Part shown: piece after piece, positions 55,683 through 64,000 of the stretch
How the letters are laid out: each line of letters opens with the position of its first letter
Position numbering within the stretch: the first letter of the stretch is position 1
Assembly (NCBI GenBank): GCA_949297765.1
Contig: CASFTV010000026.1
Location: 1-64,000 of the forward strand
From: an uncultured bacterium
GTDB lineage: Bacteria; Verrucomicrobiota; Lentisphaeria; Victivallales; UBA1829
DNA: 64,000 bases
Reading direction: 5' to 3'
The notes under the pieces: generated by a model
What the model was told of the DNA's origin: nothing
Databases searched by the model: none
The model's input: the letters and a program-made list of their open reading frames with translations, nothing else
Position numbers and translations under genes: made by a program

Positions 55683-55702
55683 GATGATATTGATGCTAAA
55701 GT
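55674..55702 (+). promoter_or_regulatory. Promoter of the AraC gene at 55745
   Basis: TTGACA (55674-55679) and TAAAGT (55697-55702) are 17 bp apart, with a TGC extended -10 element. Expected leader is about 36 nt with GGAG before the ATG. Confidence 0.55.
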
Positions 55703-55744
55703 ATACGGGTTTCAGCCAAAAATGATATAAATCTGGAGATCGGA

Positions 55745-56641
55745 ATGGAGTTGCGGCAACAGATTCCCATTGCGCGGGCAAAAGAGGAATACAAGGCGGA
55801 CCATCTGGATACCAGTCACGGGAAATTTTCGCGAAAGTACTGTTTTCTGTCGTTCAACCTGCTCAAATATCCGGTGTATGCCAACGGAATAGAGGATTCC
55901 GTCCGCAATATTCCGACCTGGTACCATCAAATGAAGAGTCCGCATACTCTGGTCATTTTCATCTTTGAGGGAAGCATACGGTATTTGGCAAACGGAGAGG
56001 TTTTTTCGCTCCATCAGAACCAGGCCCTCGTCATACCGGGAGGAATGGAATATCGCTTTGAGACTCGGCAGATCCCTCACTATAAAAAGACGACTCTTTT
56101 TCTTCTCGGGGTCAATCTGCCGGCTATTCTGGAAACCTTCGGGCTTCACCAGCCGGGAGTTCTTGGGATCAGACATCCGGAACTGTTCCGGGAAAAACTG
56201 GACTCTCTTGCGGAACTTTTGACCCGGAAAGATCCGGCCGCCATGCCGTTGAATATTGGACTTACGATGGAACTGCTCGCCGGACTGGCGGAATATCGAT
56301 CTGTTCCGACCAAGGTCCCGCTGGCTCTTCAGATTGCAAAATCCCGGCTGTCAGGAAATTTCCAGGAACCGGTCAATATTGCGGCTTTGGCGGAGGAACT
56401 GCAAATGCCGCTCCGCAGTTTCAACCGCATGTTTCATGAGATTTTCCGGATTTCTCCGCGGAAATTCCGGAAACAGTGCCGGATTGATGTCGCGAAAGAG
56501 TATCTGGTTCGGAGCACGTTGTCCATCAAGGAAATTGCGAATGAACTCGGGTACTGCAACGCGTTTTACTTTTCCAACGAATTCCGTTCCTCTGTCGGCT
56601 GCTCCCCAAGCTGTTTCCGGGAGAAGAATGCGGCTTCCTGA
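55745..56641 (+). CDS. AraC-family regulator with cupin-like sensor domain
   Basis: The 298-residue product has a cupin-like sensor (L-H-Q-N-Q-A-L-V-I-P-G-G near residue 92, then Y-R-F-E-T and L-G-V-N-L) and a C-terminal AraC domain (about 200-293; L-A-E-E-L-Q-M-P, I-A-N-E-L-G-Y-C-N-A-F-Y-F-S-N-E-F). These segments match the AraC protein at 6522-7433 closely in order and wording. Both are divergent from an operon containing a pseudopilin and a paralogous 1.1-kilocodon enzyme. It therefore very likely controls the operon at 51513-55597. Confidence 0.86.
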   Translation: MELRQQIPIARAKEEYKADHLDTSHGKFSRKYCFLSFNLLKYPVYANGIEDSVRNIPTWYHQMKSPHTLVIFIFEGSIRYLANGEVFSLHQNQALVIPGGMEYRFETRQIPHYKKTTLFLLGVNLPAILETFGLHQPGVLGIRHPELFREKLDSLAELLTRKDPAAMPLNIGLTMELLAGLAEYRSVPTKVPLALQIAKSRLSGNFQEPVNIAALAEELQMPLRSFNRMFHEIFRISPRKFRKQCRIDVAKEYLVRSTLSIKEIANELGYCNAFYFSNEFRSSVGCSPSCFREKNAAS

Positions 56642-56912
56642 CGGAAATTCCGCCGATTTGCCCGGAGAGAGGGGAAGGGCGGTTGCCTGACGATCGGTTT
56701 GAGAACAACTTCGATGCTGTTCCCGCCATCTCAGATTTTTAAGATTTTCATGACCGCGGAAACGGATTATTCCATGCAGAGAAACGTCATATTTCCGTAA
56801 CGTGGAAAATCCGGAACAGGATACGGCAGCGGCAAATTGATTCCGCGGAGGAATGCGGCCCTGATCTGGATTTTTCCGGAGAGTGATCTTCGCCGTTTTG
56901 AACATCGCAGGT
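56642..56912. other. Gene-free interval between convergent genes
   Basis: No gene is recognisable between the end of the AraC gene and the terminator of the GH127-pseudopilin-GH2 operon. Confidence 0.4.
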
Positions 56913-56943
56913 AAAAAACGGGACAGGAAAGAACCCTGTCCCG
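56913..56943 (-). terminator. Intrinsic terminator of the GH127-pseudopilin-GH2 operon
   Basis: On the minus strand a perfect 9-bp stem (CGGGACAGG / CCTGTCCCG, 56919-56927 and 56935-56943) with a 7-nt loop is followed by six T residues. It lies 14 bp after the stop of the GH2-like gene and is the clearest intrinsic terminator in the window. Confidence 0.9.
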
Positions 56944-56957
56944 GGAATTTGCGATGT

Positions 56958-59900
56958 CTACCAGCGGCAGTAGCGATAGGGATCATCCGCCTGGATCGGT
57001 TCGTCCGTATAGAAGGAGAATGTTTCCCGGAGCTTCCGGATGGTCGGGATTCCCCAGATCCCGCCGCTCATCTGCAAATCGTTGCAGAGAATCACAAGCT
57101 GGTTTCCGGTCCTTTTCAGAATCTTTCCGGGAAATGGATGGAATCGCCGCTGCACCCAGTAGTTCTCCGGATTGCTTTTCTGAGTGACCGATCCGATGAA
57201 TTTGCCGTTGATCCAGCACCAGGATTCATCATCGACAGCCGGAATGTTCAGAACATATTCCCCGTTCAGATCCGCTTTCCGCGGCATGTCAAAGGTCCGG
57301 CGATACCAGAACCAGCCGTTATAGTTTTTCAGGTCGTCAAACTGGGCTTCGAAAACACCGTTGACTCTGGTTTTCCGCCATTTTCTGTCCGAGGGGAATG
57401 ATCCTTTGTGCCAGCCGTTTTCCCGACCGGTTTTTGCGGGATCTTCCCGTCCGAGCCATCCGTCGGCCAGTTCCACATTGCGGGCGCGGAAGTCCGGATC
57501 GAACATCAGAGGTCTGACACGGTCCGCCGCTCTGAGATTATGGAGCAGACGCGACATCAGAAATGTCGTCCGGCGGATGGTGGAGCGGTACTGTCTCTCG
57601 CCGGCGTCAAACTGCCAGGGTGCAACCAGACTGACCACCAGACGGCCTTTCCCGATCCGGAATACCCGCAGTGCGCGTCCGCCATCTCCTTCCGGATGGA
57701 ACGACAGGGGAATCGGCGATCTCCAGTGAAGATCTGCATTGGAAATCCCGCTGAACTCCGGATGATCCGCCAGGCCGTTCACAGAATCCGGAAAATGCCG
57801 GCCGGGAACCGGCAGTTCCTCCGGCTTCAGAAGCGCGGCAAGACTTTCCCGCTCCGGAGCAAGAAGCAGAAGATCCGCACCGTTCTCCAGAAGCCTCTTG
57901 AAATCCTCCGGCCTGCTTCCCGGCCCGAGTACAAGAAGAGTGTCCCCTTTGACCGCATTCCTGTCTTCCGTATAGCGGATCTGCAGCGAATCCAGAAGTT
58001 TCCTCCCTCTGGAGTCTCCCAGGTAGAGGACCGGACGGGAAGCAAATGCCTGCGCTCCGTTCAGACGGCGCAGAAGACGGCGGAATGTGTTTGCCGCTTC
58101 AGGATCCTGTTCCGATCTTCCGGAAAGATCCATTTGAGAATAAAGAATGTAACCTTTCCCGGCAAACATCTCCAGAACCGGGGCATACTGCAGGTCGAAT
58201 CCCCCCTCCATCAGAGGACGGAAGTTGCCGACCGGCGGTTTCTCAATCAGAACGCTGCTGACATTTCCTCTGTTTCCCGCACGCCAGTTGTGGTTCACAA
58301 AAAGTCCGTTGAAACTCCATACCGGATACAGCGTTTCCAGTTTCGGAAGATTCAGATACCTGCCGGTCAGCGTCGACGAACCGCGCCACCAGCGCTGAGG
58401 ACGGAAATCCGGAGCCAGAGAAAACACCTGACGGAGTCCCTGAACATTGACACGGAATCCCATTCTCTGGAGATCGTCCATTTCCTGTTCCAGAACAAGG
58501 ACTTTCAACCCCCGCTCAATTTCCTCCGTCAGAGAAAACGGAAGGTGTTTCATTCCCCGGCGTCCGATGATCAGCATCGTCACATTTTTCAGATCCTTTT
58601 TGCTCCTGATTCGGCGAAACGCTGTTGTCCCGGCCTCTTTCAGCAGAGTTTCCGCCGTGCCTTCCGGATCATAAATTCCCAGCGAGGAAAGAGATACCGG
58701 TTCTTCGGATGGAATTACATCCACCCGGAAAGAGTCTTTTGAACCTGTTCCGTCAGGGAATCGGAATTCCGCCTGAATGGTGATCGAATCACGAGGATAG
58801 TTCTCCGGAATTCTGAATTCCACCGGGACTGATCCTGTTGTTCCGGTCGCCAGTTCCAGTTTTTTTTCCAGAACGATCTCAAGTTCCGGGATCCTTGCCC
58901 GGCAGACGGCCGTTCCTGTTCTGCGGGAATCATTTGCCACGATCAGCTGCTTGGAAACAAGCTCTCCGCGGGCGAAGTTGTGTCCCTTTTCCGAGAAATC
59001 GCCTTCCTTCCCTGCGATGAATCCGAGATAATCCGCAAAACAGGCCGCGACAATCTTTCCCATATCTGTCAGCCGGAATGTCCCATGTCCATCTCTGTCC
59101 GGCCGGAATCCGTGGGTCTTGTGTCCGGAACTGGCAAAATAATCGGGTACGCATCCGCGCCGTTTCAGATTCCGGTACGCATTCAGGTTAATCTGGTAAT
59201 TCTGCAGATCATCCGTTTTTTCCCAGAACCATTGATAATCCCATGGCGCGATCCAGGAAATGCCCCGGATCCGGAATGCCCGGAAGTTCTCCCGAACAAA
59301 TTCATTCAGCAGAGGCCGTGCCGGACGGAACGGATAGCAGAATCCCCACCAGAAACTGATCGGTTTGTTCCCGAGATTTCTGGTCTGGGAGTCCAGCAGA
59401 GCCTTGTCCTCTCTGGTGAGACGATAGGCCTCCGGTCCCAGAAATTCCGCATGATATTCTTCCGGAAGGAACCACTGATTGACGTTCTTATGCCAGATCA
59501 TCGAACCGTTGCGGTAACTGGAATAACTGGCGGTATGCGGAATCCCCCATTCGCTGAGCATCAGAGGGCGCGTCCCGTGCTTTTCCCAGTGTTCGAACCA
59601 GTCGGAACGCTCCTGGATCGGCGCCCAACAGAGATAAAAGTTGGCGGCATAAACACTGTTCCCCGGAGAACCCGCGTGATGGTAAACCACTCGCTCCGGA
59701 TCAAGCGCGTTGACAAGTTTTTCGGCTTTCAGCGCCTGAAGGCGCTGTTCATTGTCGAGATCCGGATCGCCCGGCATTCCGATTTTCAAAGGGTTCTGGT
59801 CTGCGATATGTCCGACTGCATTGTGGTTCATCGTGTACAGAACCACGCCCGGAAGATTCTGGAATCTGCGGATCAGGTGTTCCGCGTGCTGACGGTAGAG

Positions 59901-61634
59901 CGCACGTTTTTTCGGATCGTCCAGATTCCAGTCATATTGCGCGGCGTGCGGAAGAGTCAGGGCGGAGAGCAGACCGAGCCGGGAAGACTCCTCATACACA
60001 TTGTCGATGTATCCGACAATGCCGGGTTTGAAGGAATAATCAAGCCCGTAAATGGCATTGAAGTTCGCTTCTTTGATTCTCCGGAGAACGTTGCGGACCC
60101 CTTCCCGGTGAGCTTCAAATGCTCCGTTCCTGGCACAGGCCACCGCCATGCTGCGCAGATGTATGATGCTTCCGTTCAAATAGAAGTTCCGTCCCTCTTT
60201 CCAGAATTCGCGGAATCCGAATTCCTCCGGGAACAGAGTATCCCGCTCGTTGTTTCCATCCCGCTCCAGTGAGATCTCCGCACGATACAGGTTTTCCGGA
60301 CGGTCGGTATCCCACAGCTTCGGATTTTCCCAGGAAAATGTGAACTGTCTGCGGAGTCGGACCGCAGCATCCGGAATCCGGAAGGAGGAGGAAAACTCCC
60401 GGACCGCCCGATCCCCGTCAAAGACGATCGCTTTCAGACGGTAGTTCCCCGGTGCCGCATCGCGGATTCCCGCATCAAACGTGATCGTTTTCTGCCGGAC
60501 CGAGGGGATGATGTGCACATCGGAAAGCGAACTCTCCTGCGGCAGCGCTTCCAGATAAAGATCTCCCGTAATCCCGCGGAACGGCAGACGTCCCGAAACT
60601 TTCACAACCACATCCGGCGCCATGAAAAGCGATCCGTTTTTCTCCGGATTGGCGGACACCAGGATCGCCACTTCCTGCCGTCTGCCCGGAATCAACTTTC
60701 CCGTGAGATCCAGTTCTCCCCCGGGGAAGTCGATCTCTCCAGCCTCCTGGCGATCAATCAGAACCTTTGCTCTGGTCTGGAGCATTGTGAAGGTCAGAAT
60801 GAGCTTTTTTCCGCTCCAGTCCGCCGGGACCGTGAAAATTCTCCGGTACCACGCTTCATTCAGCTTCAGCGGATCCGTTTTTTCCGCATAGGGCGAGGCG
60901 ATGATCTCTTGAGAATTTCCCGCAGTGTCCATTCCGTTCTCCGGCCAGGCTCCGGGAACCTTGAACCAGCACCAGCCGCTGCCGTCCCTGGGGAATTCCT
61001 TCGCCGGCGAACCCGCTTTCAGAGGGAAAAACTGCCACAGCCCGTTCAGGCAGATCCTTTCCCGCGATCCGGTTTTCCAGCGTTCCGCCCCTTCCAGATT
61101 CATTATGCTTTCGACCGTTCCTTCGGGAGGTGCCGCATCAAGATTTGTGATCCTGTTGCCGGTCACCGGGGCGACGGTCATGTCGAGAAAGTCAACTTTC
61201 CCGGAGACCCCCATGTTGGCAGGAGTGATCCGGACCGTTGTCGCGCCCGCAGGAATCCGGTAAAAAAGTTCATGCCGTTTCTGCGAGTTCCCGTATGCGG
61301 TCGCAAACGGCGGCCAGCCGCCGACCTGACGGTTGTTTCTGTCGAAAAAAAGGATTTCCAGTTTCGCGGTCTGCCAGTCGAGTTTGCCTCTGACAACCTC
61401 CTCCGTCCACAGAACGAAACGGAAGATCAGTCCCTTCCATTCCGGATTCAGGGGAAAGTAGCGAACCGCCGCACCGCTCCCGGAAATCGAAACGTTCAGT
61501 TTCCCGTTGTCTTCTTTGATCCGGACCTTGCCCGGTACGGTTTCCTTCCAGTTTTCCGGAGTCAGGAAATTGCCGGCATCTCCGAACACGCAGATACATG
61601 ATGCCAGCAGCGCGATGAGTACAAAACGATACAT
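56958..61634 (-). CDS. Very large exported GH2-like protein with an altered acid/base position
   Basis: The 1558-residue protein has a signal peptide (about 1-18), an N-terminal CBM-like domain (about 20-160), GH2 sugar-binding and Ig-like domains (about 190-490) and a TIM barrel (about 495-840). One or two amidotransferase-like Rossmann regions (about 990-1330) and a C-terminal galactose-binding-like domain (about 1420-1555) follow. Glu695 in L-S-E-W-G fits the nucleophile. At the acid/base position, where GH2 enzymes read G-N-E, it has M-N-H-N (602-605), with His604 in place of Glu. It may be a lectin-like or mechanistically altered member. It is the last gene of its operon. Confidence 0.8.
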   Translation of the reverse strand: MYRFVLIALLASCICVFGDAGNFLTPENWKETVPGKVRIKEDNGKLNVSISGSGAAVRYFPLNPEWKGLIFRFVLWTEEVVRGKLDWQTAKLEILFFDRNNRQVGGWPPFATAYGNSQKRHELFYRIPAGATTVRITPANMGVSGKVDFLDMTVAPVTGNRITNLDAAPPEGTVESIMNLEGAERWKTGSRERICLNGLWQFFPLKAGSPAKEFPRDGSGWCWFKVPGAWPENGMDTAGNSQEIIASPYAEKTDPLKLNEAWYRRIFTVPADWSGKKLILTFTMLQTRAKVLIDRQEAGEIDFPGGELDLTGKLIPGRRQEVAILVSANPEKNGSLFMAPDVVVKVSGRLPFRGITGDLYLEALPQESSLSDVHIIPSVRQKTITFDAGIRDAAPGNYRLKAIVFDGDRAVREFSSSFRIPDAAVRLRRQFTFSWENPKLWDTDRPENLYRAEISLERDGNNERDTLFPEEFGFREFWKEGRNFYLNGSIIHLRSMAVACARNGAFEAHREGVRNVLRRIKEANFNAIYGLDYSFKPGIVGYIDNVYEESSRLGLLSALTLPHAAQYDWNLDDPKKRALYRQHAEHLIRRFQNLPGVVLYTMNHNAVGHIADQNPLKIGMPGDPDLDNEQRLQALKAEKLVNALDPERVVYHHAGSPGNSVYAANFYLCWAPIQERSDWFEHWEKHGTRPLMLSEWGIPHTASYSSYRNGSMIWHKNVNQWFLPEEYHAEFLGPEAYRLTREDKALLDSQTRNLGNKPISFWWGFCYPFRPARPLLNEFVRENFRAFRIRGISWIAPWDYQWFWEKTDDLQNYQINLNAYRNLKRRGCVPDYFASSGHKTHGFRPDRDGHGTFRLTDMGKIVAACFADYLGFIAGKEGDFSEKGHNFARGELVSKQLIVANDSRRTGTAVCRARIPELEIVLEKKLELATGTTGSVPVEFRIPENYPRDSITIQAEFRFPDGTGSKDSFRVDVIPSEEPVSLSSLGIYDPEGTAETLLKEAGTTAFRRIRSKKDLKNVTMLIIGRRGMKHLPFSLTEEIERGLKVLVLEQEMDDLQRMGFRVNVQGLRQVFSLAPDFRPQRWWRGSSTLTGRYLNLPKLETLYPVWSFNGLFVNHNWRAGNRGNVSSVLIEKPPVGNFRPLMEGGFDLQYAPVLEMFAGKGYILYSQMDLSGRSEQDPEAANTFRRLLRRLNGAQAFASRPVLYLGDSRGRKLLDSLQIRYTEDRNAVKGDTLLVLGPGSRPEDFKRLLENGADLLLLAPERESLAALLKPEELPVPGRHFPDSVNGLADHPEFSGISNADLHWRSPIPLSFHPEGDGGRALRVFRIGKGRLVVSLVAPWQFDAGERQYRSTIRRTTFLMSRLLHNLRAADRVRPLMFDPDFRARNVELADGWLGREDPAKTGRENGWHKGSFPSDRKWRKTRVNGVFEAQFDDLKNYNGWFWYRRTFDMPRKADLNGEYVLNIPAVDDESWCWINGKFIGSVTQKSNPENYWVQRRFHPFPGKILKRTGNQLVILCNDLQMSGGIWGIPTIRKLRETFSFYTDEPIQADDPYRYCRW

Positions 61635-61655
61635 AAGCTCTTCTCCTCCCGTCCG

Positions 61656-62381
61656 TTATAATTCCTGAGTCCGCCAGAAGGTGGAATACTGATACCCTGT
61701 CCGCCAGTAGGCGTCGTTGGCAAAATCGCAGTGGGCTTTGCTTTTGAATTCCGCATGTCCGTCTACGAAGAGCAGGTTGGCTCCCATCCCGTTATGGCGC
61801 ATCCCGAGACGGGTCACGGGATTGTCCAGATAAACGGCCCGGTTCCCGTTGGTCGCGTCTCCCCGACAGCAGTCGGCAACCTCCATTTGCTTTGACGGCT
61901 GTTTGAACTGATCGGTCTTGTACTGGATGTAGCCTTTGGTCGAGTCGTACATGAAGATGTTCATGCCGTAATTGCTGTATTCCACATTGTTTGTTCCGAT
62001 ATTGGTGTTCTCGCCCGGACAACCGAAAACTCCTTTCGCCCTCAGATCCGTGTTGTATCCGAACCAGGCCCCTGTTTTGGAATCCGGCCGGACACAGTGG
62101 CGGTACAGAAGGTCCGGCCAGAAATCGTATGCCCGTGATCCGTTGAGAAACTCCGCCGGCGTTTCTGTCGTTTTCGTCGGGATGTATCCGTCAAAATCCA
62201 TGGAATAGATCTGCAGAAAGCTGCCGATCTGCTTCAGATTGGAGAGACACTGCATGCTCCGGGCTTTCTCCCTTGCGGAATTCAACGCCGGAAGAAGCAA
62301 CCCCGCAAGAATGGCAATGACCGCAATCACGACAAGAAATTCTACAAGTGTAAACACATTCCTTTTCTTCGATTTTTTCAT
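61656..62381 (-). CDS. Pseudopilin-like protein
   Basis: The 241-residue product begins M-K-K-S-K-K-R-N-V then [17 protein letters not shown] and [14 protein letters not shown]. Glu is at +5 and Val at -1. The C-terminus has [25 protein letters not shown] lies just before the ATG, which decides the start at 62381 over a longer in-frame extension. The ATG overlaps the TGA of the GH127 gene by four bases (62378-62381), and the GH2-like gene follows after 21 bp. The pilin is thus locked between two glycosidases. Confidence 0.87.
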   Translation of the reverse strand: MKKSKKRNVFTLVEFLVVIAVIAILAGLLLPALNSAREKARSMQCLSNLKQIGSFLQIYSMDFDGYIPTKTTETPAEFLNGSRAYDFWPDLLYRHCVRPDSKTGAWFGYNTDLRAKGVFGCPGENTNIGTNNVEYSNYGMNIFMYDSTKGYIQYKTDQFKQPSKQMEVADCCRGDATNGNRAVYLDNPVTRLGMRHNGMGANLLFVDGHAEFKSKAHCDFANDAYWRTGYQYSTFWRTQEL

Positions 62382-64000
62382 ACGCTTCTCCTCTCTGTTG
62401 TATAATATAACGGATCGTTTCTTAACCCCCCGGTTGAGACGGTCGGGAAATAGGTCCGGGTGCGGTGTTCTCTTGAAAATCGCGTAAACAGGACGTCCAT
62501 CCGGGGATGAGTCTGATTCGGAAGCACGCACGGGACCCGGATCCCTTCCGCTTCCGCGGCAGAAGGCTGTGTGTTGTCAATGGTCAGAAGATCCATGGAG
62601 TAGTTCGAAAGTTGATTGCGGTCGGATTCCACCGCGTAAACCAGCGGCCCGCGCATCAGTGCGGCGCGGTTTGTCTGCGCTGCTGTGCCGCGGATCAGGC
62701 AGACCGGCATCGGAAGGTTGATCTCCATTTCGTGTTCGCCCGCTTCGACTGGAAGAGAAAACCAGCCGGAGGATGCATTGAATTCCCTTCTGGTATCCGA
62801 AATCCTTGCTCCGGGACACCATGTCGGAATCCGGAGCGTCAGAGTGAAGTCTGCGGACGCGGAAATTTTCAGGTGGACCTTCTCCGATTCGGGATACAAG
62901 GTTGTCTGTTCAATTCTTGTTCCCGGAAGCGTCAGGACAGAATCCGTGTAAAGATTTACCGCCACGCCGTCACCGGTTTCGAAATAGACCGCATCCGGAA
63001 GTTCGAACATCATGCGCCGCAGGTTGTTCGGACAGCAGTAGGTTTCGTGTTCGTACCATTGACCGGGTTCGTTGAACGGAATGAAATAACGCTGGCGCAT
63101 ACCGTCTTCCGACTGCGCCCCGAAGAACGCGTTATACAGAATCCGTTCATAAAGATCGCCGAATTTCGGATCGGCATCCAGCTCGAACATTTTTGCAGCG
63201 CAGCGGAGCAGATAGGCGGAAACACAGGTCTCCCCCCATCTGCCCAGTCCGGTTTGCGAATCGTCCCACACCTCGCCCCAGTTGATTCCTCCCGAGCAGG
63301 AGCCGGAGATCGAAGAAAAACGGCGGAAGACTCTGTTCCAGAGTTCCCGCACTCCCGCAAACAGGGCAGGCGACGAATCCCCGGTCAGAAGGGCATATTG
63401 AACCTGAGAAAGAACGCGGGCAATCCATGTATAAACATGTGCGATTCCGTTGATCGGAAGCATGCGGTCATAGACATCCAGCGATTCCGTCAGCCGCAAT
63501 TCTTGGCGGCAGTAATCAAGAAATTTTCTGTCTCCCGATTCCTGAAAGAGCATCAGAAACGCCGTTTCCAGTCCGATGGTCGGCAGCGTTTTCCGTCCGA
63601 CGAGAAAATTCCCGAGCCGGAGTGCGGCCTCCAGCGAATTCCCCGTCCCGAAACAGCGGTGGTCAAGCACAAACGCCTGAATCATATACGCCTGATCGTG
63701 ATTGTCCCAGAAGCCGGGTTTCCCGGAAAATGCCGTGATCGCTCCATCGTCCGACTGCGTGGCCGTCAGCTGGGCAAGACAATCGGTTTTAAACCGGATC
63801 ATTTCTTCTCCGCCGATGCCGTGGATTGCGGCTTTGACCACCGCGTCAAGAAACATGCCGTATCCGGAGAAGGCCCCTGGAAGGTCCGGCTTCTCTTTCC
63901 GCCGTTGGAAATGACGGACAAAAACTTCTTCCACATCAAGATGATGCAGAATTTTTCCCGCGGTCAGATCCATCCGCCGGCGGATCTCCCCGCCGACCGT
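62378..64000 (-). CDS. GH127-type beta-L-arabinofuranosidase (DUF1680 family), 5' end outside the window
   Basis: At least 540 codons are open to the window edge, and family-like sequence ([11 protein letters not shown]) continues upstream of the first in-window ATG, so the gene is truncated by the window. The (alpha/alpha)6 barrel shows [19 protein letters not shown] and the family's [10 protein letters not shown]. The Cys pair there holds the expected Cys nucleophile and zinc ligand of GH127 enzymes. A C-terminal beta domain follows. No signal peptide can be judged. The family releases L-arabinofuranose from plant-type glycans. It is the first visible gene of the operon with the pseudopilin and GH2-like protein. 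Confidence 0.85.
   Translation of the reverse strand, partial: TVGGEIRRRMDLTAGKILHHLDVEEVFVRHFQRRKEKPDLPGAFSGYGMFLDAVVKAAIHGIGGEEMIRFKTDCLAQLTATQSDDGAITAFSGKPGFWDNHDQAYMIQAFVLDHRCFGTGNSLEAALRLGNFLVGRKTLPTIGLETAFLMLFQESGDRKFLDYCRQELRLTESLDVYDRMLPINGIAHVYTWIARVLSQVQYALLTGDSSPALFAGVRELWNRVFRRFSSISGSCSGGINWGEVWDDSQTGLGRWGETCVSAYLLRCAAKMFELDADPKFGDLYERILYNAFFGAQSEDGMRQRYFIPFNEPGQWYEHETYCCPNNLRRMMFELPDAVYFETGDGVAVNLYTDSVLTLPGTRIEQTTLYPESEKVHLKISASADFTLTLRIPTWCPGARISDTRREFNASSGWFSLPVEAGEHEMEINLPMPVCLIRGTAAQTNRAALMRGPLVYAVESDRNQLSNYSMDLLTIDNTQPSAAEAEGIRVPCVLPNQTHPRMDVLFTRFSREHRTRTYFPTVSTGGLRNDPLYYTTERRSV

Noticed and set aside
1-64000. Very frequent TCCGGA/CCGGAA words
   Set aside because: They occur throughout coding regions in all frames and look like general composition and codon preference, not a signal.
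1-64000. Search for tRNA, rRNA, integrase, transposase and phage genes
   Set aside because: None could be recognised, so there is no direct evidence of a mobile element despite the accessory character of the region.

Overview
The window looks like accessory genome from a Victivallis-like member of the Lentisphaerota (PVC group). The reasons are moderate-to-high GC, many very large exported glycosidases, many small pilin-like proteins starting with an F-T-L-x-E-L-L type segment and usually carrying a C-terminal D-G-H motif, and many AraC-type regulators. The assignment comes from gene content, not from a marker gene. I found no tRNA, rRNA, insertion sequence, phage gene or CRISPR array.

Layout. 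(1) 154-4813 (minus): a pseudopilin, a GH39/GH-A-like enzyme and a CBM-like protein, with an AraC regulator at 5024-5854. (2) 6522-13752: an AraC regulator divergent from a cytoplasmic (alpha/alpha)6 glycosidase, a pseudopilin and a 1130-residue exported GH-A protein. (3) 14070-21499 (minus): a GntR-type regulator heads an operon of two pseudopilins, a GH2 enzyme and a small exported protein, followed by an AraC gene remnant. (4) 22015-30765: a pseudopilin, a GH2 enzyme, a sialate O-acetylesterase-like protein and a helical-toroid-like protein, divergent from an AraC gene. (5) 31616-38775 (plus): AraC, a GH36 alpha-galactosidase gene broken by an internal deletion, a pseudopilin and a GH42-like enzyme. 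(6) 39045-42626: a PocR-domain AraC regulator divergent from a KDPGal aldolase, a galactonate dehydratase and a short-chain dehydrogenase. (7) 42654-45742: AraC divergent from an intact GH36. (8) 45902-50880: a dicarboxylate/amino-acid symporter, a LacI regulator and a cytoplasmic GH3. (9) 51513-56641: a pseudopilin and a second 1.1-kb-codon GH-A protein, divergent from AraC. (10) 56958-64000 (minus): GH127 (runs off the window), a pseudopilin and a 1558-residue GH2-like protein, closed by a clear terminator.

How the genes fit together. Most units follow one scheme: a local transcription regulator, a pseudopilin, then one or two giant secreted glycosidases. There are eight pseudopilin genes, each next to an enzyme gene and several coupled to it by stop/start overlaps. 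Five of the secreted enzymes share an approximately 190-residue module marked by G-G-W-T-D-Q/E-G that I cannot assign to a named family. The enzymes target galactosides, arabinosides and acetylated glycans by family. Liberated galactose could feed the dehydrogenase-dehydratase-aldolase cluster at 40137-42626. No dedicated sugar importer is present in the window. The pilin-enzyme pairing and the shared module are the most interesting features.
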